Positions 17,424 through 25,681 of a stretch of 64,000 bases of DNA are shown piece after piece. A program made the position numbers and the translations under genes. The stretch comes from Motiliproteus coralliicola (GTDB lineage: Bacteria > Pseudomonadota > Gammaproteobacteria > Pseudomonadales > Balneatricaceae). Location of the stretch: the NCBI RefSeq assembly GCF_003345655.1, contig NZ_QQOH01000001.1, positions 310,001-374,000 on the forward strand, written 5' to 3'. The notes below the pieces were generated by a model, which saw only the letters and a program-made list of their open reading frames with translations, ran no database searches and had not been told where the DNA came from. Each line of letters begins with the position of its first letter. Positions within the stretch are counted from its first letter, which is position 1.

Positions 17424-17457
17424 GCGGCTGCATCGATGATGCGGCCGTTTTTTGTTG
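17424..17457 (+). terminator. Terminator after the ProQ-domain gene
   Basis: CGGCTGCATC pairs with GATGCGGCCG (one wobble) around a short loop, followed by TTTTTT. The next gene starts its stop codon 2 bp beyond, on the other strand. Confidence 0.85.
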
Positions 17458-17458
17458 T

Positions 17459-18562
17459 TCAGCTGCCGGGCATCAGGCCGCAGCTGCTCAATACCTGTCT
17501 CCAGCTGCGTGTGTGCCGTTGAATGGCTTGCTCGAACTGTTGCCAGAGCCCATTCTCGGCGACCGGATCTAGCATCTGCCGGTGATATCGATCCCAATCG
17601 CTAGATGGTCGGGCTTGTTGCGCCAGCTGGTCCATCAGCTCTAACCAGGAGCGACCGTTGCGGTAGGTTCTTGACAGGTAGGGTTGAACACCGCCGCCGT
17701 AATAGCGATCAAAGACGTTCCTCAGGTACTCAGCCTGGGTGCTTGAGCGGCCGTTGAGGCAGAGTGGTCGTTGGCGGGTGGCTCGATCCAGGGTCAGCGA
17801 GGTTCGATTCAGAATGTCGATCAACAGCTGGATCGAGCTGAACAGTTGGCTGCCGTATTCACCGTTGTACAGGCTTTCATGGCCACTCTCGAGTCGCTCC
17901 AATTGCTTGGGAAGTGGGAAAGGGTCGGCCGGCGGGCTCAGTGGCCCAGCCAGCGAAACCATCACTTCCAGCGCGCGCAAACTATCCCCGTAGCCCGGAT
18001 GCCCTTCGAGTGGAATCGGCGGTCGTGACAGGGACAGGTTACGTTCCATCGCTTCTGAGGCGAACACGCTGTTCCACCATACTGGGATCAGGTTGGTGCT
18101 TTTGATCTGGTAAATCTGGCGCAGTTGCTCACTGAATGCAGCATCGGAAATAGATTGCTGTTGATCGCGCCTAAGACAGGGTTGGAGTTTGGCGAAAAAC
18201 TGTAGCTCGTAATTGAGCTGTATGGAGGGTTTCATCACCTTCCCCAGCGAGCTGTTACGCTCAGCGATCAGCGGTAACAGCCCGCAATGGCGCAGCTCCA
18301 GGCTGTCCAGCAGGCCGCTGCGTAGCTCTTGTGTGGCCAGCCGCCGGTCCCGTCGAGAAGGAAGCGGTAACACCTTGGCTTGGGTTTGTGAGCTTCCCGC
18401 CTGGGGTTCGACTTCCAGTACATTCGCAACCCGTTGCAGATAATCCTCCAGCATCGCCGGTGGGCTCGATACGCCACAGCCGCTCAGGCTGAGTATGAGG
18501 CTGAGTACGAGGCCGAGTGGCACCCAGCAGGATCTGACTTGGAACAATTGCGGCGATGACAA
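17459..18562 (-). CDS. DUF3080-family lipoprotein
   Basis: A 367-aa predicted lipoprotein: hydrophobic signal followed by the lipobox LSGC (C29). The mature part contains QRVANVLEVEP near its start and LNYELQFFAKLQPCL in the middle, matching what I remember of DUF3080, a gammaproteobacterial family of unknown function. Two further cysteines near the N- and C-terminal thirds could form disulfides in the periplasm. It stands alone between the ProQ-domain gene and phaC. Confidence 0.78.
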   Translation of the reverse strand: MSSPQLFQVRSCWVPLGLVLSLILSLSGCGVSSPPAMLEDYLQRVANVLEVEPQAGSSQTQAKVLPLPSRRDRRLATQELRSGLLDSLELRHCGLLPLIAERNSSLGKVMKPSIQLNYELQFFAKLQPCLRRDQQQSISDAAFSEQLRQIYQIKSTNLIPVWWNSVFASEAMERNLSLSRPPIPLEGHPGYGDSLRALEVMVSLAGPLSPPADPFPLPKQLERLESGHESLYNGEYGSQLFSSIQLLIDILNRTSLTLDRATRQRPLCLNGRSSTQAEYLRNVFDRYYGGGVQPYLSRTYRNGRSWLELMDQLAQQARPSSDWDRYHRQMLDPVAENGLWQQFEQAIQRHTRSWRQVLSSCGLMPGS

Positions 18563-18673
18563 AGCCTTCCCCTTGGTCGCTAGTTACCTCAAGTGTAGGT
18601 GCTTTGCCGCTAAGTCCGTCGCAGGCGGGTCGGGCCTGTACTTTTGAGGCGCTGGCAGATTGCCGTATCGGGC

Positions 18674-18702
18674 ACAAAAAAGGGGCTGATAAATCAGCCC
18701 CT
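18674..18702 (-). terminator. Terminator of phaC
   Basis: GGGGCTGA and TCAGCCCC form a perfect stem around a 4-nt loop; on the minus strand it is followed by six T. It lies about 30 bp beyond the phaC stop. Confidence 0.88.
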
Positions 18703-18729
18703 TGTCGATGGTCTAATAGGATGGTGGGA

Positions 18730-20445
18730 TCAGTCGATCCGAACGGCGACGTAGCGGCCCGGAGCCGGCTCGATCGGCGCGTGGTCTTTGCTGCCCAGTT
18801 CCTTAGGTGCTTCGATCTGCTTACCGGCGCGTTTCTTCAGCCAGGCGCTCCAGTGGCTCCACCAGCTACCTTCCTGCTTCTCTGCGCTATCGAGCCACTG
18901 ATCCGGGGTTCCGCCAAGTTCACCGTTGATCCAGAAGTGACGACGGTTGCGGCTGGCCGGGTTGATAACGCCGGCGATGTGGCCGCTGGCACCCAGAACA
19001 AATTCGCAGTTCTTCAGCATCTCGGTGCCCTTGTAGGTGGATTTCCAAGGCGCGATATGATCTTCGATGCAGGATAGGAAGTAAGACGGTGTCTTGATCT
19101 TGGCCAGATCGATCGGGGTGTTGCAGATGGTAACGCCACCCGGCTTGGATAGGTTGTTCTCCAGGTACATGTTGCGGATGTAGAAGCTGTAGAAATCCGC
19201 CGGCAGGTTGGTCGGATCGCTGTTCCAGTACAGCAGGTCGAACGGTACCGGATTTTGGCCCTTGAGGTAGTTGTTGACCACGTAGGACCAGATCAGGTCG
19301 TTGGAGCGCAGCATATTGAAGGCGGTAGCCAGATTCTTACCGTTCAGAACGCCTTCCTGCTCAACTTTCTGCAGCAGTGAGCCGACTTCGTCGTCTCCCA
19401 AGAAGACGCCGATGTCGCCCGGTTCTTCAAAGTCGGTCATGGTGGTCAGGAAGGTGGCGGAAGAGACAGTGTTGTCCTTGCGCTCGGTCAGAACCGCCAG
19501 GGCGGTGGACAGGATAGTACCGCCGATACACCAACCGGCGGTGTTAACCTTCTTGCTGCCGGTGATCTTCTTGACCACTTCCAGGGCTTCCAGTACACCG
19601 GACTCGATGTAGTCGTCCCAGTTCAGGTGGCTCTGCTCGGGGGTGGCGTTGACCCAGGAAACCATAAAGGTGTTGTTACCCTGGTCGACGTTGTACTTGG
19701 CAAAAGAGTTACCCGGCTGCAGGTCCATGATATAGAACTTGTTGATGCACGGCGGCACGATCAGCAGCGGACGCTCGGCGACCTTTTCCTGGGTCGGGGT
19801 GTACTGGATCAGCTGGAACAGCTCGTTTTCATAGACCACCTGACCTTCGGTGGTGGCGACGTTCTCGCCCAGTACGAAGGCTTCTTCGTCGGTCATGGTG
19901 ATGCGACCCTTGTCCAGGTCACCCAGCAGGTTTTGCAGACCGCTGATCAGGCTTTGGCCTTTGGTCTCAACGGCTTGCTGCAGCACTTCCGGGTTGGTGG
20001 CTGCGAAGTTGCTCGGAGACATGGCGTCGATGTATTGCTGGGTGAAGAACTCCAGCTTCTTTTGGCTCTTGTCGTCCAGGTTGACGTTCTCGACCGCTTT
20101 ATTAAGCAGCTTGGAGGCGATCAGGTAGGACTCTTTGATGTAGTTGAAGACCGGGTTTTCGCTCCACTCATCGGCTTTAAAGCGGGAGTCCCGGTTGGTT
20201 GCGGCGGCATCGCTACCGGTCAGTAGGGTGGACCAGAACTGCAGCGAGCTGCGCTGATATTCATTAATTGCCTCAACCCAGCCCTGGGGGTCGGTGGGGC
20301 GGCTAAGCAGTTGTGACCAGGCGCTGTTCAGGTTGTCGAGGTACTGCTCTCCAACTTGGCCGCCGAACATTTCCACCAGCTTGTGGGTTTCGGCGTTCAT
20401 CGCGGTGAAGAAGTTTGTGGCGTCGGTGTTGCTGCTGCGATCCAT
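18730..20445 (-). CDS. phaC: Class I poly(3-hydroxyalkanoate) synthase
   Basis: Polymerises 3-hydroxyacyl-CoA (usually short chain) into polyhydroxyalkanoate carbon stores on granule surfaces. The 571-aa protein has the N-terminal PhaC_N region (about 100-270) and an alpha/beta hydrolase fold. The catalytic cysteine is C306 in the modified lipase box GWCIGG; CIEDHIAPW and GASGHIAGV supply the aspartate and histidine of the triad. No phaA, phaB or phasin gene lies beside it here. The ATG is preceded by GGAAAGAG. Two palindromes upstream may be operator sites. Confidence 0.95.
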   Translation of the reverse strand: MDRSSNTDATNFFTAMNAETHKLVEMFGGQVGEQYLDNLNSAWSQLLSRPTDPQGWVEAINEYQRSSLQFWSTLLTGSDAAATNRDSRFKADEWSENPVFNYIKESYLIASKLLNKAVENVNLDDKSQKKLEFFTQQYIDAMSPSNFAATNPEVLQQAVETKGQSLISGLQNLLGDLDKGRITMTDEEAFVLGENVATTEGQVVYENELFQLIQYTPTQEKVAERPLLIVPPCINKFYIMDLQPGNSFAKYNVDQGNNTFMVSWVNATPEQSHLNWDDYIESGVLEALEVVKKITGSKKVNTAGWCIGGTILSTALAVLTERKDNTVSSATFLTTMTDFEEPGDIGVFLGDDEVGSLLQKVEQEGVLNGKNLATAFNMLRSNDLIWSYVVNNYLKGQNPVPFDLLYWNSDPTNLPADFYSFYIRNMYLENNLSKPGGVTICNTPIDLAKIKTPSYFLSCIEDHIAPWKSTYKGTEMLKNCEFVLGASGHIAGVINPASRNRRHFWINGELGGTPDQWLDSAEKQEGSWWSHWSAWLKKRAGKQIEAPKELGSKDHAPIEPAPGRYVAVRID

Positions 20446-20498
20446 ACTAATTTACTCTTTCCTGATGGCTGTAGAGATGCGTTGGCCCGGCGCTTGGG

Positions 20499-20524
20499 CT
20501 CCTGCAGGAGTGGTAAACTACCAC
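20499..20524. promoter_or_regulatory. Two adjacent palindromes between phaC and the glutaredoxin-like gene
   Basis: CTCCTGCAGGAG (20499-20510) is a perfect palindrome and GTGGTA-AAC-TACCAC (20510-20524) abuts it. They lie 54-79 bp upstream of phaC and 70-95 bp upstream of the divergent gene, a typical place for a regulator-binding site. The regulator is unknown. Confidence 0.45.
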
Positions 20525-20593
20525 ATCTGGAAAAAACTCGCCCTAGCAGTTAGTGGTATATCGCAAATAATCCCTGCAAGTTTGGAGCTATTC

Positions 20594-20845
20594 ATGCCTC
20601 GATTGGTGTTGTACGGAACTTTAGGCTGTCATCTGTGTGAGGTAGCTGAAAGCTTGCTTGCCAGTGAATTGAACCCTCAACAAAATCCAGTAGAAGTTGT
20701 TGATATTGCTAATGAAGATCGCCTGGTTGAGCACTACGGTGTACGTATTCCTGTGCTGCAGGATCAGCTCAGTGGTCGTGAACTTGGGTGGCCATTTGAC
20801 GCGGCTCAGCTACAGCGGTTTGTCGCTTCGTTACAAGCGCAATAA
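20594..20845 (+). CDS. Glutaredoxin-like protein (DUF836)
   Basis: An 83-aa thioredoxin-fold protein starting MPRLVLYGTLGCHLCEVAES, with the redox motif CHLC at 12-15 and the cis-proline segment RIPVLQ. It matches the glutaredoxin-like DUF836 family, whose exact partner proteins are not known. I use the ATG at 20594, since upstream in-frame sequence belongs to the phaC region. It is divergent from phaC and convergent with tatD. Confidence 0.85.
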   Translation: MPRLVLYGTLGCHLCEVAESLLASELNPQQNPVEVVDIANEDRLVEHYGVRIPVLQDQLSGRELGWPFDAAQLQRFVASLQAQ

Positions 20846-20868
20846 TTGTTATATCGCAACGGACTTTG

Positions 20869-21681
20869 CTAGTGGCTGGGCTGGATATTGAAGAACTCCA
20901 GGCTGGTGCGGCGGGTTTGCTGGGCCAGTTGCTCAAAACTGATGCCCATATGCTGGGCGGCTACCCGGCCGATATGGGCCAGATGGCAAGGTTCATTGCG
21001 GCGTGACTTAGGCTTGGGGCGAAGATCCCGGGGCAGCAGGTAAGGAGCGTCGGTCTCCAGCATCAACCGGTTGGTTGGTATTTCCTTTAGTAATGGTGGT
21101 AGGTGGGCGCCGCGCCGCTCGTCGCATAGCCAGCCGGTAACGCCGATATGCAGGTCAAGATCCAGCAGCCGGTAGAGCTGCTCTTTATCACCGGTGAAAC
21201 AGTGCAGCAGGGCCTTGTCGAGACTGTCACGATAGTGGCCGACGATCTCGATAAAGCGATCGTGGGCATCACGCTCGTGCATCAGTACCGGCATCTTTAA
21301 TTCACAAGCTAGCTCAAGCTGTTGTTCGAAGGCCCGGATCTGGTCGGGACGGGGAGAAAAATCACGGTTGAAATCCAGCCCGGTTTCTCCCACGGCCTTG
21401 ACGCACTCTTGTTGGCTCAGCTGGCGTAGTTGCTCCAGGCTGTCGGCATCAAAGTCGCGACTGTAATGGGGATGCACACCGGCGGTACTGAACAGCATTT
21501 GAGGGTGCTGTTGACACAGCTCTACCGCTTGCCGACTCTCGTCCAGAGTTGATCCGGTGACGATGATTTCGGTAACGCCGGCGGCGGCTGAGCGCTCGAG
21601 AACCTGATCAAGATCAGCTTGGAAGCTTTTGTCGGTCAGATTGACCGCGATATCGGTAAGTGGGGCGTTGCTGAAGGCCAT
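20869..21681 (-). CDS. tatD: TatD-family metal-dependent deoxyribonuclease
   Basis: TIM-barrel metallohydrolase of the TatD family, 270 aa, with 3'-5' exonuclease activity in E. coli TatD and a role in DNA repair under oxidative stress. Metal-site motifs seen: STAGVHPH, VGETGLDFNRD, MPVLMHERDAHD, LLHCFTGD and METDAPYLLP. The first strand reads IAVNLTD as in E. coli TatD rather than the DxHxH of YcfH-type members. The start ATG is at 21679-21681. Confidence 0.94.
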   Translation of the reverse strand: MAFSNAPLTDIAVNLTDKSFQADLDQVLERSAAAGVTEIIVTGSTLDESRQAVELCQQHPQMLFSTAGVHPHYSRDFDADSLEQLRQLSQQECVKAVGETGLDFNRDFSPRPDQIRAFEQQLELACELKMPVLMHERDAHDRFIEIVGHYRDSLDKALLHCFTGDKEQLYRLLDLDLHIGVTGWLCDERRGAHLPPLLKEIPTNRLMLETDAPYLLPRDLRPKPKSRRNEPCHLAHIGRVAAQHMGISFEQLAQQTRRTSLEFFNIQPSH

Positions 21682-21791
21682 GATTTTCGGTAGTTTCGGT
21701 GCAGGTTCAATATCCCCGGAGGGCCAAAGTTGACTATTCTAACTCAGATAGGCGAGCTGGCCTGTAATAACTACTGATAGGGTGCCCCAAG

Positions 21792-22730
21792 ATGTCAGGG
21801 ATTTTAGATTCGGTTGACCAGCGTACGCAGCTGGTGGGCCAGAACCGTTTCGAGCTGCTGTTGTTCCGGCTTGGACGTCATCAGCTGTTTGCCATCAACG
21901 TCTTCAAGGTCAAAGAAGTACTTAAGCTTCCGCGACTGAATGCGATCCCAAACTCCCATCCGGTCGTGATCGGTGTCGCCAATATGCGTGGGCAGACAGT
22001 ACCGGTGATCGATCTGAGCGCGGCGATCGGCATGCGCCCAACCGAGATCACCGAAACCGCCCATATGATCGTGACCGAGTACAATGGCACGGTGCAGGGG
22101 TTCCTGGTCAGCGATGTCGAGCGAATCCTGAATCTGGATTGGAGTGATGTGATGCCGCCGCCGGTCACCGCTGGACGGGCTCACTACCTGACCGCGATCA
22201 CCCGATTGGAAGATAATCGCCTGGTCGAGATCGTCGATGTGGAGAAGGTATTGGCGGAAGTCAGCCCCTATACCACCGAGATTACCCCGGGATTGATAGA
22301 AGATGAGGTTCTGGCGATCGCCCAGAGCTGCGAAGTGATGGTTGTCGATGACTCGCAGACCGCCCGTGACCAGGTGCACAGCACCCTTAGCAATCTAGGT
22401 ATCCAGATCTACGAAGCGGTTAATGGAACCGATGCGCTGCAGCAGTTGCGCGCCTTCGCCGAGCATACCGACGGTAGCCTCAGCGATCGTTTCTTGATGG
22501 TGATCACCGATGCCGAGATGCCGGAGATGGATGGTTATCGTCTGACTACCGAGATCCGCGCTGATGACCGGCTCAAAGATCTCTATATCGTGTTGCACAC
22601 CTCTCTATCTGGCTCGTTTAACCATGCCATGGTTGAGAAGGTGGGCTGTAACGACTTCCTGCCCAAGTTCGAATCGGACCGGCTGGCGAAACTGGTTAAG
22701 GATCGGATCAAGGTGGTTTATAACCTCTAA
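21792..22730 (+). CDS. cheV: Chemotaxis coupling protein CheV
   Basis: CheV couples chemoreceptors to the CheA kinase and can itself be phosphorylated. The 312-aa protein has an N-terminal CheW-like domain (about 15-160, with VKEVLKLP and GVANMRGQTVPVIDL) and a C-terminal receiver domain (about 180-305, VMVVDDSQTAR, phospho-acceptor D in VITDAEMPEMDGY). No other chemotaxis gene is nearby, so it is a stand-alone cheV. A bidirectional terminator follows. Confidence 0.96.
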   Translation: MSGILDSVDQRTQLVGQNRFELLLFRLGRHQLFAINVFKVKEVLKLPRLNAIPNSHPVVIGVANMRGQTVPVIDLSAAIGMRPTEITETAHMIVTEYNGTVQGFLVSDVERILNLDWSDVMPPPVTAGRAHYLTAITRLEDNRLVEIVDVEKVLAEVSPYTTEITPGLIEDEVLAIAQSCEVMVVDDSQTARDQVHSTLSNLGIQIYEAVNGTDALQQLRAFAEHTDGSLSDRFLMVITDAEMPEMDGYRLTTEIRADDRLKDLYIVLHTSLSGSFNHAMVEKVGCNDFLPKFESDRLAKLVKDRIKVVYNL

Positions 22731-22752
22731 ACCCGGGTTTGTCTCAGCCATT

Positions 22753-22783
22753 AAAAAAGGCCAAGCATTGCTTGGCCTTTTTT
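22753..22783. terminator. Bidirectional terminator between cheV and the 22801 gene
   Basis: AAAAAAGGCCAAGC and GCTTGGCCTTTTTT form a perfect inverted repeat around ATT. It has a T-run on both strands and serves the two converging genes. Confidence 0.92.
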
Positions 22784-22800
22784 GTTCGGTGCGATGAGCT

Positions 22801-23217
22801 TTACTCGGTTTTAAGCTGCGCCAGACGTTTTTTTGATGCCGCTTCGGCAATTTTGGGATCGAGAATTTCCGTGCCGGATTGGCCCAGTATGACCCGACTG
22901 GAAAGTTCCAGGGCATAGCCGTTGGAGCCCTGTTCAAATTGGCTGTTTAGCGGCATCCCGGCGTTGCTCATCGTTGTTTCAAGCTCTTCAAGCATCTCTT
23001 CCGGAGTGAAGCTATCGGCCAGTTCGATGACCCGGTGCTGACTTTCTTTATGGAGATGCAGCTGCACGATCAGCGCCGAGCCGTGGGCGCTTTTGATCTG
23101 ATAGTCCGCCTCCTTTTGGGGGTCGATAAAGAAATGGACGATCAAAAAGGCCAGCAATCCGAGAATGACAACCTCGGCCAGGAAGGTGGGGCGAGGGCTT
23201 TTGTTGGATCCGATCAT
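22801..23217 (-). CDS. Unknown membrane-anchored protein, candidate Anr/FNR target
   Basis: A 138-aa protein I do not recognise. A short basic start is followed by one helix (FLAEVVILGLLAFLIVHFFI) and then a soluble region of about 105 residues with SALIVQLHLHKESQHRVIEL and SNGYALELSSRVILGQ, probably periplasmic. What makes it notable is its upstream region, which carries a clean inverted repeat and a 9/10 FNR-type box. This suggests it is switched with oxygen together with the cbb3 genes. Confidence 0.75.
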   Translation of the reverse strand: MIGSNKSPRPTFLAEVVILGLLAFLIVHFFIDPQKEADYQIKSAHGSALIVQLHLHKESQHRVIELADSFTPEEMLEELETTMSNAGMPLNSQFEQGSNGYALELSSRVILGQSGTEILDPKIAEAASKKRLAQLKTE

Positions 23218-23249
23218 GCAGCATGTTTTCCGTCAGTGGCAAGTCAGTT

Positions 23250-23268
23250 GCTTGAGGGGCCCTCAAGC
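23250..23268. promoter_or_regulatory. 19-bp inverted repeat upstream of the 22801 gene
   Basis: GCTTGAGGG and CCCTCAAGC form perfect 9-bp arms around a single G, 33 bp before the start codon on the minus strand. It could be an operator or a leader hairpin; no T-run follows. Confidence 0.5.
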
Positions 23269-23307
23269 TTGGTCATGAAGTATAACAACCGGGATTGCGT
23301 CAACAGA

Positions 23308-23321
23308 TTGAGCCTTATCAA
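23308..23321 (-). promoter_or_regulatory. FNR/Anr-type box upstream of the 22801 gene
   Basis: TTGAGCCTTATCAA matches 9 of 10 defined positions and has the same half-sites as the box at 15002. It lies 91 bp upstream of the ATG, compatible with class II activation and a leader of about 50 nt. Confidence 0.65.
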
Positions 23322-23475
23322 GCCAGAGGATCAACGGCGCGTTAATCCACTGGCTTGTGCGTGCGGATCTAGCCGCGAATCCGGTACGAGGGAGCGCTGC
23401 AGCCTGATGATGCCGACCGGTCAAAGGATCGTTCCTTCCATCCAGAACGGCGATCGCAACGCTATCCGCTTGAGC

Positions 23476-25539
23476 CTAACGGCTGCTATTCCGATCTTTG
23501 GGATCGGGAACGACGGCCATGCGCTCATGGGGGTGTAGCAGCTGTTTAGGCTGGCCGAGAATGTCGCTGTAGATCAGCGAAAAACTCAACACATTCTGCA
23601 CGTAGTTCCGGGTCTCATCGAATGGAATGGTTTCGATCCAGATATCGGTGGGAAGGTCGTTTCGTTGTGCCAGCCAGCGTTTCACCCGATGGGGGCCAGC
23701 GTTATAGGCGGCGGTGGCCAGCACTCGGTGACCTTCGTAACGACGACCCAGCCCGGCCAGGTAGTGACTGCCGAGCTTGATATTAAAGCCGGGTTCGGCC
23801 AACTGGCTACGACTGCGGTAACGGATCTTGGCCTTTTTAGCGGTCTCTTTGGCTGTGGCCGGCATCAGCTGCATCAACCCCATGGCTCCGGCATGGGAGC
23901 GGGCGTCGGGGGTGAAGGCACTCTCCTGGCGGGCGACCGCCAGAATCCAGGTTGGTGCGATGGCGTGTTTGCTGGCCGCTTGGTGGATCGGATCGCTGTA
24001 GGCCACCGGGAAACGCAGCAGAATATCATCCCATTGGCGAGCGGCGATGGCTCCCCGGATCGACTGTTCGTACCATCCCCACTGGCGGGCAAGCTGGGCT
24101 GCCTGGTAACGCTGCTCGCGACTCAGTTGGCGGGTACTGGCGTACCACTCCCGTCTGGCATCGCGAAGCTGGTTGTGCAGGTACAGCTCGCGGGCTCGGA
24201 TCAGTCCGGGCTTACGGGCCAACTGGCCGATATAGTCCGGGTCCTGAGCCAGGGTGCGATTGTTGAGCTGGTAGCCGCCTCCCAGTTTGTCGGCCGCCAT
24301 AAAGCCGTAGAAACTGCGTTCGAACGTCAGCTCGTTATAGATTGACGCCGCAGTGGCGATCGCTTTATCGCCTCCCTCGGCTTCCAGTGCCCGGGCTTGC
24401 CAGTAGCGCCAACGATCGCGTTCGCGTTCCGACTCGGGCAGCTGCTCCAGTAGTTTGGTGACCGCACTCCAGTCCTGGCGCAGGATCAGATTACGAAGCT
24501 GCCATTCAAGGATCTGCGGGTCTTGGTGCTGTGGATCGAGACGTTGGCTTAACTCGCCGATGCTGTCGGGATAACGGCGCAGCTGCCGAACCGCGAAGCT
24601 ACGGTAGAGCTGTTGTTGGACTTCCGGCTCAAGCTGCAGAGCTGCGGCCAGGCGCTCGAGCTGGTCCAACCCCATCAGCGGCTCCAGGCGACCGAGGCGC
24701 TTGAGGGTAATCAACAGTAAACGCTGCTGCTCAGCGGATAAGGGCTGATCCGAAACCAGCTGAAAGCGGCTCAGCTGCTTAGGCCTGCGATGCCATGACA
24801 GTGCCTGTTCAGCCTGACGCTTCCACTCGGGGTTGTTGAGGCGTTTACGAACATAGCCGGCCAGCTTGGTATTACCCTTCTCCAGAGCCAGCCAGAAACG
24901 GTCCCAGGCGTGTTGTTCGGTATATTGATTGCTCTCAAGCCAGACCTTGAACGGCTTGTCGCAGGCTTTGGGTCGTGAGCTGCCGTGGACCCAGATGCTA
25001 CCGACTTCGCGCAGCATCTTGTCGGTTTGGCCCTGCTGGTGCAGTGCCCACAGATATTGGCACTGCAGGCTGATACCGGCCGATTCGGGGCGGTAGTTGT
25101 CGGTTAGCACCTGCCAGCGCTTACGTTTGGCCTGCTCGCTGATCCAGCTCTGGTACAGCCGTCTGGCCAGCGGCGAATCGCTGTAGTTCTTTTCGAACTG
25201 TTGTAGCTGTTCGGCGCTAAGTTTATCCAGCTGCTGCCGATGGCGTTGATACAGCAGGTAAGGATAGAGCGGGTAGTCGCTCAGTTTCGGTAATAACCGC
25301 TCATAGGTTTTGTAGTCCCGCTGGTTCAGGGCCTTCACTCCCTGCCGGTACTGTTGCCGTTGCTGCTCCAGCTTGGAGCGGTCCTGTTCGATAATAGATG
25401 CCTGGCTCTGCAGCGTTAATCCGGGCAGCGGCAGGCTGAGCACCGACAGGCCGAGCAGGTAGACGGCGGGTCGAAAGAAGCGTGAAAGAGGGCGGGCGGA
25501 AGTGGTGTGGCGGCGACGGGATACGCGGTCGATTTGCAA
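23476..25539 (-). CDS. slt: Soluble lytic murein transglycosylase
   Basis: Periplasmic enzyme that cleaves peptidoglycan glycan strands to 1,6-anhydro products. The 687-aa protein has a long signal peptide (about 1-48), a ring of alpha-helical repeats (about 55-480) and the C-terminal SLT domain with catalytic glutamate in RQESAF, then GAMGLMQLMPATA and AAYNAGPHRVKRW. The start appears to be TTG at 25537-25539 with GAGG 8 bp upstream; no ATG is available near. It is a single gene, divergent from uup. Confidence 0.94.
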   Translation of the reverse strand: MQIDRVSRRRHTTSARPLSRFFRPAVYLLGLSVLSLPLPGLTLQSQASIIEQDRSKLEQQRQQYRQGVKALNQRDYKTYERLLPKLSDYPLYPYLLYQRHRQQLDKLSAEQLQQFEKNYSDSPLARRLYQSWISEQAKRKRWQVLTDNYRPESAGISLQCQYLWALHQQGQTDKMLREVGSIWVHGSSRPKACDKPFKVWLESNQYTEQHAWDRFWLALEKGNTKLAGYVRKRLNNPEWKRQAEQALSWHRRPKQLSRFQLVSDQPLSAEQQRLLLITLKRLGRLEPLMGLDQLERLAAALQLEPEVQQQLYRSFAVRQLRRYPDSIGELSQRLDPQHQDPQILEWQLRNLILRQDWSAVTKLLEQLPESERERDRWRYWQARALEAEGGDKAIATAASIYNELTFERSFYGFMAADKLGGGYQLNNRTLAQDPDYIGQLARKPGLIRARELYLHNQLRDARREWYASTRQLSREQRYQAAQLARQWGWYEQSIRGAIAARQWDDILLRFPVAYSDPIHQAASKHAIAPTWILAVARQESAFTPDARSHAGAMGLMQLMPATAKETAKKAKIRYRSRSQLAEPGFNIKLGSHYLAGLGRRYEGHRVLATAAYNAGPHRVKRWLAQRNDLPTDIWIETIPFDETRNYVQNVLSFSLIYSDILGQPKQLLHPHERMAVVPDPKDRNSSR

Positions 25540-25681
25540 AACCTGAGCCTCTTGGTTTCAATGGCCACCCTTCAGAGGGTTTGGCAGTAGAATAGTTCAA
25601 ACTGCTGAGCTTTCCGAGTGCATTCACTGCCAAAGCGGCAGGCGGATTGCCCCCTTACCTGAATAGAATGGCGTTACTTAT

